Of a stretch of 64,000 nt of DNA, positions 35,185-46,659 are shown piece by piece (the stretch's first letter is position 1; the number at the start of each line of letters is the position of its first letter). Origin of the DNA: Paenibacillus timonensis (GTDB lineage: Bacteria; Bacillota; Bacilli; Paenibacillales; Paenibacillaceae); NCBI RefSeq assembly GCF_009725205.1, contig NZ_WNZY01000004.1, positions 186,001 through 250,000 of the forward strand, written 5' to 3'. Below the pieces are notes generated by a model that saw only the letters and a list, made by a program, of their open reading frames with translations, was not told where the DNA came from and ran no database searches. The position numbers were made by a program, and so were the translations under genes.

Positions 35185-36117
35185 TTACCATAGCGAATGA
35201 TCGGGATTGATTTTTCGCACGATACCGTTTGCCAGCAGCACCAGAATGAACCCGACCACCGATTGATAAAATCCCGTTGCCGCGGACATGCTCACGTTTC
35301 CTACTTCGCGCAGCGCCCGATAAACATAGGTATCGATAATATCCGTAGAGCCGTACAGGAAACCGGAGTTGTTCGGAATGAAGTAATGCAGCCCGAAATC
35401 CCCGCGGAACATGTTCCCGATGGATAAGATCAGCATGATAATGACAAGCGGTGCCAGGAGCGGAATCGTGATTTTTAACGCCATCTGCCGTTTCGTCGCC
35501 CCGTCCATCCTCGCCGCCTCGTAGTACTCGCCGTTGATGCCGACAATCCCAGCGAAATAGATCAGCGTGTTGAACCCTACCGCTTTCCATAACTGAACCA
35601 GAATCAGAATGAACGGCCACGACCCGGCATTTTGATACCAGCTGATCGGATCCATGCCGAAAGCTTCGAGCGTGCGGTTAATGAATCCGTCCGAATGATT
35701 TAAGAACGCGTAGGCCACATACCCCACCAGTACCCACGATAAAAAATAGGGCAAAAACAAGGCCGTCTGGTAATACTTGCTCCATTTCGCCTTCACTTCG
35801 TTCAGCAGAATCGCAAGCAGGAGCGCCGCAGCCGCCGTGGTGATAATGTAAGCCGCATTGTACAGCACCGTATTGCGCGTAATGCGCCAGGCCGCATCCG
35901 TGGAGAACAAATATCGGAAATTTTCCAGCCCCACCCATTTACTGCCGAACATACCGAGGTCATACCTGTAATTCTTAAATGCAATAATCAGTCCGACCAT
36001 GGGGAGATAAGCAAAGATCAGCTTATACACGATCCCCGGTAATGACAGCATAAACAGCTCCCGGTTGTTTCGAAAATGGTGAAGCTCCCTTCGCATCCAT
36101 GAATCCCTTTTCAACAT
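35185..36117 (-). CDS. Carbohydrate ABC transporter permease (LplB/YteP-like)
   Basis: A 310-residue inner-membrane permease, partner of the next gene. LPGIVYKLIFAYLPMVGLIIAF marks the first helix, typical of LplB. The EAA-loop ARMDGATKRQMALKITIPLL is intact. The ATG at 36117 has AAGGAAGGGG upstream; the open frame extending to 36198 has no site. It is the first gene of the transporter operon, downstream of the AraC sensor gene, and its promoter must lie between 36118 and 36260, where two 24-base repeats are found. Confidence 0.93.
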   Translation of the reverse strand: MLKRDSWMRRELHHFRNNRELFMLSLPGIVYKLIFAYLPMVGLIIAFKNYRYDLGMFGSKWVGLENFRYLFSTDAAWRITRNTVLYNAAYIITTAAAALLLAILLNEVKAKWSKYYQTALFLPYFLSWVLVGYVAYAFLNHSDGFINRTLEAFGMDPISWYQNAGSWPFILILVQLWKAVGFNTLIYFAGIVGINGEYYEAARMDGATKRQMALKITIPLLAPLVIIMLILSIGNMFRGDFGLHYFIPNNSGFLYGSTDIIDTYVYRALREVGNVSMSAATGFYQSVVGFILVLLANGIVRKINPDHSLW

Positions 36118-36203
36118 TTCAAAGCCCCTTCCTTTCCATCCGTCTTGCCTGCGACGATGGCTTTGCACGTCTAACGATAGCGCAGCTACGGGCCACATCG
36201 TTA

Positions 36204-36260
36204 CTGTACAATTTCAGGATTGCTGTATAGGAAGGCTGTAACAATTTCAGATTGCTGTAT
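36204..36260. repeat. Tandem 24-base repeat before the transporter operon
   Basis: CTGTACAATTTCAGGATTGC at 36204 and CTGTAACAATTTCAGATTGC at 36236, each continuing TGTAT, are near-identical copies 32 bases apart, on about three helical turns. Position between the AraC sensor and the permease operon suggests activator half-sites. Confidence 0.5.
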
Positions 36261-36272
36261 CGAGACGTCAAA

Positions 36273-36303
36273 AACCCGCAGACGGTAGCTCCCGCTGCGG
36301 GTT
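36273..36303 (-). terminator. Terminator of the AraC sensor gene
   Basis: AACCCGCAG pairs with CTGCGGGTT, and TTTTTGA follows on the minus strand, 18 bases after the araC-type gene ends. Confidence 0.75.
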
Positions 36304-36320
36304 CTTAAGGTAGGAAAAGT

Positions 36321-38630
36321 TCATGTGTTGCGGTCGATGGCCGCTTTCAGGCGGTATTCCTTTGGCGTGGCTCCGTAACGCCGTTTGAATAGCCGATAGA
36401 AATAGCTCTCATTGCCGAAGCCGACTTTCTCCATGATTTCCGTTACGGTCAATTGCTGTTGCTCGAGATACACCCGGGCTTGAGCCAAACGGACTTCGTT
36501 AATCCGGTCGACGACCGACAGCCCCTCCTCCGCTTTGTAGACCTGTCCCAAATGAACGGAGCTCATTTTTAGCATGTCGGCGATTTTTTGCACATTAAGG
36601 TCGGGATCGGCGTAATGCTTGTCGATGATTTCCTTGACGGTATCGGCCAGCAGCCGGTTTTTGTTCTCGCGTCCGCTGCGGCGTTGCTCGAGTACTTCCT
36701 CCACCACCTCCAGGAGTACGGCCTCGATTTCGGTTAGCGTTTCCTGCTCCAAAATACGTCGGTTGATGGCTTGGAGGTTCACCGAGACCGGGTTAGCGTT
36801 GTGATGGTTCATTTCGCCCAACGTGTTGCTTAGCGCCACGGTCAAATGCAGCAGTCCGGAATACATATTCTCAAAGCTGAATCCTTTAAGAAGCCGGATC
36901 CAGCTGCGGATCGCCTGCTCGGTTTCCTCCGGATCTCCGCTCTTCAGCCCTTCCGTCAATCGCCGTTCCAGCTCCTGCGGGACGCGGAACGCCTCATTGG
37001 TCTCGTTAGCGCGCAGCTGTTCCGATTCCAGGATCGCTCCTTTGCCCACAATCATACGGTAGTTGGCACGCCGCACCACCAGGTTATAATGAGCCGTAAG
37101 CTTGCGGTAATCCTCGAACACGTCGCTTAAGGTTACCGTGAAGGTAATCCGGTAATAGCGGAGAATCATGCCTTGTAGCTCGGCAAAGCGCTCTCCCAGC
37201 TTCTCCAGCGCTTCCGTGCCTCCGCCGACGATGAAGACGAGATGACCGCTTTTCATATCCGCAGCTTCGCAGGAACCGCCGTTCCCAAGCAGCTCCTGGC
37301 CGATATTGGCGACGGCGAAGTAGAGCAGCGACTCTGCCGCGGGGCCCTGCTGTTTGGCCAATTCATGGGCATCGTCGATCTGCACCAACGCCAGGCGAAG
37401 CGGCGACGGGTACGCAATGTCGATGCCATATTGCGCTTTAAGCCTTAGAAAGGCCGGCTCCTCCAGGCTTTCGCTCAGACTGATCAAGCTGCGCAGGTGA
37501 TACAGCTTCGCGATGTTCCACTGCGACGCCCGCTCCTGCTCCAGCCCCTTGAGTTTACCCAGCATTTCCGTTACGTTATCCGCGATGAGCGACAGCTCAT
37601 CCTTGGAATTTGTTGACGGTCGTCCTCCCGGAGGAGGGACCAAAGCAAGCAGATGGCCGACCGGTTTATATAGCCGCAGCGCAAAGAAAACGGACAACAA
37701 CACGGCCAGGAGCGCCACGGATAACGTAACCGCAATTTCCGTCCATCTCATTTGCCGCACGCTGCCTAGCACATCATCATAGTCCTGTAAGCTGATGATT
37801 TGCCAGTTGTTTAGGGCTTTGCTTAAATAGGTGACCTTGTATTTGCTCCCATCCTGCGCGTAGATAAACGAGTCGAGCGATTGTTCTGAAGCCGCGATAC
37901 GCCGAAGAACATCCTTGGTATCGAGTCCTTCAGGAAGCTGGCGATCGTTAGACATCAGCAGCCGACCCGCGCCGTCGGTAACGAACAGCAAGTCGTTCTC
38001 TCGGTCGACCACCCGATTAAGCGCTTTCAGATTGTCCAGCATCCACCCGGGCTTCACCGTCAGAATCAACACGTCGTCGTTGACGGAGCCTAGCGTAAGC
38101 CCGTCGTACACAAAAAAGGCGAATACGTCGATTCCTTCGTTCCCGCCGTCCAGGTCAAGCGGTAAGAGCTGTAGCTTCGGGAGTTCGCTGTCTGAAGCCA
38201 TGATTTTCTCCAAAGCCCCGTACAACTGACCGTTGTCCATCCCGTGGTTCAGCGACGAGAAGAAACGGCCCTGCTTGCCGTTGTAAAATACGATGGCGTG
38301 CAAATAAGGGGAGGTCGCCACCATTTTGTTCAGCCGTTCGATTTTTAAAATACTCTGTTTATAGTCCCCCCCGGACTTCAGCGCGATCATCTCTTCATCG
38401 TTGTAGAGGGATACCGCCAGATCTTTGACGATCCCGTTCATGTTCTCGATATTGTAGTTAAGTTGAGTGAGCAATTTGCGGTCGGCGTCGTTTTGCAGGC
38501 TCAGCACCTTATCGCGGGCGACGGAGTTCAGGACGAGGGAGGCAATGGCAAGCATGGCGACTACGGGCATAAAGCTGAGCAGGATCCGCTGCAAATATTT
38601 GCGTGAGCGGAGCATTTGCAGCACATTCAT
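36321..38630 (-). CDS. Membrane-bound AraC-type one-component regulator
   Basis: A 769-residue regulator that spans the membrane and also binds DNA. A helix at about 14-36 and another at about 300-322 enclose an extracellular Cache-like sensor. A HAMP-like and coiled region follows, then a middle domain of about 250 residues, and an AraC helix-turn-helix pair in the last 100 residues (VQKIADMLKMSSVHLGQVYK and VGFGNESYFYRLFKRRYG). No kinase domain or receiver is present. GGGAG precedes the ATG. Such proteins sit beside LplABC-type transporters in Paenibacillus and probably sense the oligosaccharide outside the cell and activate the adjacent operon. Confidence 0.9.
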   Translation of the reverse strand: MNVLQMLRSRKYLQRILLSFMPVVAMLAIASLVLNSVARDKVLSLQNDADRKLLTQLNYNIENMNGIVKDLAVSLYNDEEMIALKSGGDYKQSILKIERLNKMVATSPYLHAIVFYNGKQGRFFSSLNHGMDNGQLYGALEKIMASDSELPKLQLLPLDLDGGNEGIDVFAFFVYDGLTLGSVNDDVLILTVKPGWMLDNLKALNRVVDRENDLLFVTDGAGRLLMSNDRQLPEGLDTKDVLRRIAASEQSLDSFIYAQDGSKYKVTYLSKALNNWQIISLQDYDDVLGSVRQMRWTEIAVTLSVALLAVLLSVFFALRLYKPVGHLLALVPPPGGRPSTNSKDELSLIADNVTEMLGKLKGLEQERASQWNIAKLYHLRSLISLSESLEEPAFLRLKAQYGIDIAYPSPLRLALVQIDDAHELAKQQGPAAESLLYFAVANIGQELLGNGGSCEAADMKSGHLVFIVGGGTEALEKLGERFAELQGMILRYYRITFTVTLSDVFEDYRKLTAHYNLVVRRANYRMIVGKGAILESEQLRANETNEAFRVPQELERRLTEGLKSGDPEETEQAIRSWIRLLKGFSFENMYSGLLHLTVALSNTLGEMNHHNANPVSVNLQAINRRILEQETLTEIEAVLLEVVEEVLEQRRSGRENKNRLLADTVKEIIDKHYADPDLNVQKIADMLKMSSVHLGQVYKAEEGLSVVDRINEVRLAQARVYLEQQQLTVTEIMEKVGFGNESYFYRLFKRRYGATPKEYRLKAAIDRNT

Positions 38631-38870
38631 CGGTTCTCACTCCCTGTAGATGACTTAGGGTTGCGTTCAAATATATTGGATTTCGGCATCGGGAGAATGC
38701 CTTGGTATCGGGTGCCCTAAATATATCGTTCGCATTTTGGGTTGTCAATCCTCCTCCTTCCACCGCGCCGTGAATTGTGACCGCAATCACCTTGCCGCTC
38801 CTTCAACAGCGTTATCCTTCGAAAGAGATGGACCAATGATAAAGAAATAATGGATGCAGGAGGTCGTAAC

Positions 38871-39413
38871 GTGGAGAAACTCGAGGTTAATTTCGAAAAA
38901 ATGTACTATGGTTTTCCGGTGATTCTAACCAGCTTTTACGATGAAAACGGGGTCGCGCATGTGACGCCGTCTTCGTCCTCTTATTCGCTCAAGGACATGG
39001 TTGTCCTGGGCTTCAACAGTAAGGGCTTTGCCGCACAGCATCTCAAGGCGGGCGCCGACTTCGTCGTTAACCTACCGGACCCTTCCCTGCAGGAGTCGGT
39101 CAGCTACTGCGGTTCGCGTTCCGGCTCGGAAGGCAGCAAGTTCGCCGCAGCCGGCCTAACGCCGGAGGCTTCGGAGCATGTTCATGCGCCTGTCGTCAAG
39201 GAATGTCCCATCTCGATCGCCTGCCGGGTCGTGGAAGTTGTCGAAAGCGAGCATTTCCCGGGCTTGACCCATATCATGGGGCGAATCATCAGCCGCTCCG
39301 TAGCCAAGGAATATTTGAATGCGGAGGGACGCTTGCAGATCGGCAAGATCAATCCGATCATCTATGGCGGGGACGGGGTCAACAAGGGGTTCCGGTTTTT
39401 GCAGGAGAGCTGA
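38871..39413 (+). CDS. Flavin reductase-like FMN-binding protein
   Basis: A 180-residue protein of the flavin-reductase-like split-barrel family, which binds FMN and often reduces flavin or detoxifies compounds. PVILTSFYDENGVAHVTPSS, then VVLGFNSKGFAAQHLKAG and DFVVNLPD, form the FMN-binding core. The GTG at 38871 is chosen, seven bases after AGGAGG; an upstream ATG at 38850 lacks a site. The gene is isolated, with a terminator behind it. Its reaction partner is unknown. Confidence 0.82.
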   Translation: MEKLEVNFEKMYYGFPVILTSFYDENGVAHVTPSSSSYSLKDMVVLGFNSKGFAAQHLKAGADFVVNLPDPSLQESVSYCGSRSGSEGSKFAAAGLTPEASEHVHAPVVKECPISIACRVVEVVESEHFPGLTHIMGRIISRSVAKEYLNAEGRLQIGKINPIIYGGDGVNKGFRFLQES

Positions 39414-39445
39414 CAGCTATACTCCTTACAACATCTCCCTACACG

Positions 39446-39488
39446 AAAAAGCTGCTTCATCGCTATCAAAGCGACGAAGCAGCTTTTT
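39446..39488. terminator. Terminator shared by flavin-reductase-like and ribokinase genes
   Basis: AAAAAGCTGCTTC pairs with GAAGCAGCTTTTT, with a further AGCGA/TCGCT inner stem and T-runs at both ends, between two convergent genes. Confidence 0.82.
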
Positions 39489-39495
39489 GCTGTAT

Positions 39496-40806
39496 TCACT
39501 CAACCAACCAACGGCGGAGCACATTCGCGTGATTATACTCCGGGTCCTTGGCGGCATACAGCAAAGTAACCGGGCGCTCGCGCGCGAGTTCGCGAATACG
39601 GTCGGCTAGCACGGCGCACTCCGGGCTGGTGTTCAGTTCCCGGACATAGCTTGTGCTGAAATCTGCATACCGTTCCATCCGGTGCGCGAATTGCTTGCGC
39701 AGCTCCGGGCTCGGTGCGATCGCCTTCATCCACTCGTCGATCGCCGCATCCGCCTTGGTCATCCCGCGCGGCCATAAGCGATCGACCAAAATGCGGTACC
39801 CGTCGGCGGGGGCGGCAGGTTCGTAGATCCGTTTCACGCGGATCTGCGCTTCTTGCATCGTCCGGGGCGAGCCCGCTGCCGCAAACTGCCGCACCTCATC
39901 CGCCGTCGGCATGCCCGCCTGGGCGCCGAACTTCGTCACGGCCAGCGCGGAGGCCAGCGACGCAAAGCGTATCGCGGCCTCCAGGCCCTCCCCTTGGGCG
40001 AGCGCCGTCGCCAACGCGGCGTTGAAGCAGTCGCCGGCCCCGGTCGTGTCCACGACGGAGACGGCATGCCCCTTCACCGGGCGGACCTCCCCGGCCTCAT
40101 CCAGATAGGCCGATCCGTCGGCTCCCAGCGTTGTCACGACCTGGGCCGCGCCCAAGTCCTTCAGCCGCCGCATCGCCGAGCGGAGGAAATCGCCGGTCGA
40201 TGTGCGGGTCGTCTCCGACTCCATCCCGGCATACCGTCCGAGTTCGGTGCGGTTGGGCGTCAAATAGTCGATATGGCCATAGAGTTCCTGCGGCAGTTCT
40301 CGGGCCGGCGCGGGGTTCAGGATGACCTGCTTGCCCAGCGATTTGGCGGTGCGAGCGGCGTAAAGTACCGTCTCCACCGGGATTTCCAGCTGGAGCAGCA
40401 CGATATCGGCTTGCTTCAGCTTGTCCAGGTGCTGATCAATATCCGCGGGCGACACCCGGTCGTTAGCGCCGGGGACCACAACGATGCTGTTGTCCCCCTC
40501 GGCGACATAGATTGAAGCGACGCCTGTCGAAGCGTCGGGCAGCCGCTTAACGCCGCTGATATCAACGCCTTCCCGGCTCAGAGCAGCCAGTAGCTCATCG
40601 CCGAAGGCGTCCGCCCCGACCGCTCCGATCATCGAGGTGACCGCTCCTAACCGAGCGGCGGCAACCGCCTGGTTCGCGCCTTTCCCGCCCGGTATGAAGC
40701 GGACCCGTTCGCCGAGAAGGGTCTCCCCGATTTGCGGGATTAGCCGTGTCTCGACGACGATATCCATATTTAAACTGCCGATCACAGCTACATTAGGCGT
40801 TGACAT
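39496..40806 (-). CDS. Ribokinase-DUF488 fusion protein
   Basis: A 436-residue protein made of two whole domains. Residues 1 to about 310 are a PfkB-type ribokinase: GSLNMDIVV, GGKGANQAVAAARLG, and the catalytic DTTGAGDCFNAALA with its base aspartate. From about residue 317 a DUF488 (YeaO-like) domain begins with IRVKRIYEP, then GYRILVDRLWPRGMTK and LRKQFAHRMERY, and reaches the end. No stop or ribosome site separates the parts. Ribokinase phosphorylates ribose at O5; the DUF488 role is unknown. ATG 40806 follows AAGGA at good spacing. No ribose transporter is next to it. Confidence 0.86.
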   Translation of the reverse strand: MSTPNVAVIGSLNMDIVVETRLIPQIGETLLGERVRFIPGGKGANQAVAAARLGAVTSMIGAVGADAFGDELLAALSREGVDISGVKRLPDASTGVASIYVAEGDNSIVVVPGANDRVSPADIDQHLDKLKQADIVLLQLEIPVETVLYAARTAKSLGKQVILNPAPARELPQELYGHIDYLTPNRTELGRYAGMESETTRTSTGDFLRSAMRRLKDLGAAQVVTTLGADGSAYLDEAGEVRPVKGHAVSVVDTTGAGDCFNAALATALAQGEGLEAAIRFASLASALAVTKFGAQAGMPTADEVRQFAAAGSPRTMQEAQIRVKRIYEPAAPADGYRILVDRLWPRGMTKADAAIDEWMKAIAPSPELRKQFAHRMERYADFSTSYVRELNTSPECAVLADRIRELARERPVTLLYAAKDPEYNHANVLRRWLVE

Positions 40807-40865
40807 GATCATCCGTCCTTAACTGAAGTAGTTTTTGCCTTCAAGTTTATGCCAGAACCGTCTTT

Positions 40866-41078
40866 TGAGCAAGCCGTTCCGCCGGCTAACAGCTCTAACG
40901 CAGATCAGCAACGCTATTGGTCGAAAAACAAGCCGTTTGGAAATGTAACGCTTGTGACAGAGCTTATATTGCAATTTCTCGGCGAAATATACGCAATTTC
41001 ATCCTTATAAGCCTTCCGGCAAGCGTTAGATTCTCTCTCCCCCTCTTTTGGGCTTAATAAGCTCCCTGATAAGCGTTA
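40866..41078. repeat. Intergenic AAGCGTTA/CAAGCCGTT repeat cluster
   Basis: The 360-base gap upstream of the ribokinase gene holds CAAGCCGTT at 40870 and 40929, TAACGCTT at 40946 with its complement AAGCGTTA at 41021 and 41071, and GCAATTTC at 40971 and 40993. No coding frame is apparent. The arrangement resembles the 23.4-kb cluster in layout but uses different words. Confidence 0.55.
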
Positions 41079-41118
41079 GCGCACCAACGCCCAACGCCCG
41101 GCTCCATCCGCCGTAAAA

Positions 41119-41161
41119 AAGCCAGAGCCCCCGCATCCGAGATGCGATCGCTCTGGCCTTT
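41119..41161 (-). terminator. Terminator of the MFS gene
   Basis: AAGCCAGAGC and GCTCTGGCCTT pair with one bulge, around a second stem GCATC/GATGC. TTTTTTAC follows on the minus strand, just past the MFS stop. Confidence 0.65.
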
Positions 41162-41169
41162 AGTTCGAC

Positions 41170-42810
41170 TTATTGCGTGACAGAAGCTTGAGATCCTTGC
41201 ACCGCCGTACCTTCCTCGCCGCCTTCTTTGGCGGTCTGCGGAGTTGGCGCCTGGTTCGTTGACCGAAGCGGCAGCTCCCGCAAGAAGAAGACCAGCACGA
41301 AAGCCACGACCAGCACCAAGGTTCCTGTCAGGAACACGGTGGACAACGTATTACCCAGCGCGTCGCGGATACCTTGGATCATCTGCGCGAACAGCGGCTG
41401 AGCATCCGCAGGCAAACTGGCTTGCGTCTGCTCTAACAGCGGCTTGTTCATCAAGGTTTGAGGATTGGCAAAAGCGGTCATCTGCTGCACCATCTGCGGA
41501 TCCACCTTGCTCATGTCGGGCGCTGAGGACGACTGCAGCGCTTCTTTCAGGTTCTTCGTCAAATTGTTTGACATGACGGTACCCATGACGGCGATCCCGA
41601 TCGTACCGCCAAGGTTACGGAACAACTGCGTCGAAGCGGTAACTACGCCAAGCTCTTTATGCGGCACAGCGTTTTGCGTAGCCAGCGAGAACACCGGCAT
41701 CCCGACGCCTAGACCTAAACCGAACACGATCATACTGACGATGGCGACCGGTACACTGTGCATGAAGATCATAATGGCCATCCCTGCAATCATGATTGGA
41801 ATGCCAAACAATGCAAATTGTTTGTATTTGCCCTTCTTGGCGATCATTTGGCCGGTGATGGCACTCGCGACAACCATGACGATCGACATTGGCATGGTGA
41901 CATAGCCGGCATACGTTGGCGAAATGCCCAGCACGCCCTGCACGAAGAACGACAGGTAGATCAAGGCGCCCATCATCCCGAAGTTCATAATGAACCCGAT
42001 AATATTCGAAATCGTCACAACATCATTCTTAAACAAGTGAAGTGGCAAAATCGGATTTTGTACCTTCGATTCGACGAACACGAAGATCAAAGCGGATACG
42101 ACCGAGGCCACAAGCAAGCCGATAATCTCCGTCGAACCCCAAGCGTACGTCGTTCCCGCCCAAGAGAAGGCCAGCAGCATCGGTACGATCGTCGTTGTCA
42201 TGAACAGCGAACCCAGATAGTCGATGCTTTGGGATCTGCCGCGTTCCATTTTCGGAAACAGCATCAAGATCATGACAAACGCTACGATACCAAGCGGCAA
42301 GAAAATCCAGAACAGCCAGTGCCAATCCATGTGATCGACGAGATACCCGCCCAAGGTTGGGCCAAGTACGCTGGAGAAGCCGAAAATGGCGGTCATCAGG
42401 CCCATCCATTTACCGCGCTCACGCGGCGGGAACAAGTCGCCGACGGCAGTAAAGGCAGTCGATTGGATGATACCGGCCCCGATCCCTTGAATCCCCCGGT
42501 AGGCAATGAACTGGAAGACGTCTGAGGACGTCCCGGTCATAAAGGCGCCTGCCATAAAGAGCAGGATCCCGATCAGCAAAAACGGCTTCCGCCCATACAT
42601 GTCGGACAACTTGCCGACCAGAACGGTAGCGATCGTCGACGTCAACAAATAAATGTTGATCGTCCAGGTGTAATAGTCCATGCCGTCCAGAATCGAAATG
42701 ATTCGCGGCATGGCGGTGCTCACGATCGTCTGGTTGATGGCTGCGAAGAACATCGCGGCCATGATGGCGATCATGATCGAAACTTTGCGTTTAAGTGATA
42801 AGTGTTCCAT
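41170..42810 (-). CDS. MFS multidrug efflux transporter (DHA2/EmrB type)
   Basis: A 546-residue transporter with about fourteen membrane helices. The first helix has NQTIVSTAMPRI, followed by the motif A loop GKLSDMYGRKPFLL and motif C GFSSVLGPTLGGYLVD. It is a drug:proton antiporter of the QacA/EmrB group. A long loop near residue 440 lies before the last helix. GGAG precedes the ATG. It follows the MarR gene by 18 bases, so the regulator very likely represses it. The exported compounds are unknown. Confidence 0.92.
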   Translation of the reverse strand: MEHLSLKRKVSIMIAIMAAMFFAAINQTIVSTAMPRIISILDGMDYYTWTINIYLLTSTIATVLVGKLSDMYGRKPFLLIGILLFMAGAFMTGTSSDVFQFIAYRGIQGIGAGIIQSTAFTAVGDLFPPRERGKWMGLMTAIFGFSSVLGPTLGGYLVDHMDWHWLFWIFLPLGIVAFVMILMLFPKMERGRSQSIDYLGSLFMTTTIVPMLLAFSWAGTTYAWGSTEIIGLLVASVVSALIFVFVESKVQNPILPLHLFKNDVVTISNIIGFIMNFGMMGALIYLSFFVQGVLGISPTYAGYVTMPMSIVMVVASAITGQMIAKKGKYKQFALFGIPIMIAGMAIMIFMHSVPVAIVSMIVFGLGLGVGMPVFSLATQNAVPHKELGVVTASTQLFRNLGGTIGIAVMGTVMSNNLTKNLKEALQSSSAPDMSKVDPQMVQQMTAFANPQTLMNKPLLEQTQASLPADAQPLFAQMIQGIRDALGNTLSTVFLTGTLVLVVAFVLVFFLRELPLRSTNQAPTPQTAKEGGEEGTAVQGSQASVTQ

Positions 42811-42828
42811 GTAGTTTCTCCATCTCCG

Positions 42829-43266
42829 TTATGATTTATTTTCTATATTTGCAAGCACTACGCCAAAGATTCGTCGCAAATGCTGTAAATCTTCCTCATG
42901 CAACTGATCAAAAATCCCCTCAAGCATTTCCTTCTGCCGTTCGGTAACCTGGCTGATGATTTCCCTGCCTTGATCCGTTATCGAAATATTGACAACCCGG
43001 CGGTCGTTCTCCCCGCGCTCCCGGTTGACGAAGCCTTCCGTGACCAGCCGGTCGGTGATTCCCGTGATCGCCGCCGAAGTAATTCCCAACGCCTCCGCCA
43101 ACTGTGATACGGTATGCGTTCCGGTAGCATTCAGCATGTGGAGCATTTTAAATTGCGGAAAACTGAGGTTAAAATCGCCGCCGCGTTTGTTCCACTCCTG
43201 AGTGATCACCTTAATCAGCGTTCGAAACATCGAAGTCACTTCGAACAGCTCTTCTCTTTTTACCAA
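42829..43266 (-). CDS. MarR-family transcriptional regulator
   Basis: A 145-residue winged-helix repressor. HTVSQLAEALGITSAAITGI is the recognition helix region and NRERGENDRRVVNISITDQG is the wing. The start codon is TTG at 43266, behind AAGGAGG. It is first in a two-gene operon with the DHA2 efflux pump and probably represses it until a toxic ligand binds. AT-rich inverted sequences upstream are a candidate operator. Confidence 0.92.
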   Translation of the reverse strand: MVKREELFEVTSMFRTLIKVITQEWNKRGGDFNLSFPQFKMLHMLNATGTHTVSQLAEALGITSAAITGITDRLVTEGFVNRERGENDRRVVNISITDQGREIISQVTERQKEMLEGIFDQLHEEDLQHLRRIFGVVLANIENKS

Positions 43267-43304
43267 TGTCCTTTTCCCTCCTTCCTGCCTCGAGCCATTT
43301 GTTT

Positions 43305-43336
43305 ATTTAACAATTTAATTAATTTACTGTTTAAAT
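43305..43336 (-). promoter_or_regulatory. AT-rich operator candidate before marR
   Basis: ATTTAACA and TGTTTAAAT form an imperfect inverted repeat about 40-70 bases before the marR start, with AATTAATT palindromes between. MarR operators are often of this kind; the base composition alone weakens the claim. Confidence 0.35.
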
Positions 43337-43452
43337 ATTTTAGCGTTTAATAATATACTCCCTAATGAATCGCCCGTCAAGCCTTCCTCCCCACAAAAAA
43401 TTTGACATGGAAAATATAGCCCCAAGTCCCTTAAGCTCACTGGAAAGTAATA

Positions 43453-43495
43453 AAAGGAGCCGTTCATCTGGCCGCGGCCGGTGAACAGCTCCTTT
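43453..43495 (-). terminator. Terminator of the beta-galactosidase gene
   Basis: AAAGGAGC(C)GTTCA pairs with TGAAC-GCTCCTTT around a GC-rich centre. On the minus strand the hairpin is followed by TATTACT, a weak tail. Confidence 0.65.
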
Positions 43496-43508
43496 CTTAT
43501 TTTTCTAC

Positions 43509-46550
<3,042 letters not shown>

Positions 46551-46568
46551 TCACACTCCCAAAACGAT

Positions 46569-46606
46569 TTGCTCTCATTATAGAGGTGGGATATAATCGG
46601 GCGGAA
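46569..46606. promoter_or_regulatory. Overlapping divergent promoters of araC-type and lacZ-type genes
   Basis: Plus strand: TTGCTC (46569-46574), 17 bases, TATAAT (46592-46597). Minus strand: TATAAT at 46577-46582 with a weak TTCCGC at 46601-46606, 18 bases apart. The two polymerases would compete in the same 40 bases, so activation of one may repress the other. Confidence 0.6.
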
Positions 46607-46659
46607 GCCACAAATCGGACAATCCACTAGACAAAAAGGACAAAATGGAGGAAACGCCC

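Noticed and set aside
39496-39858. DUF488 protein as a separate gene
   Set aside because: The in-frame ATG at 39858 has no ribosome site, and the kinase frame runs through it without a stop.
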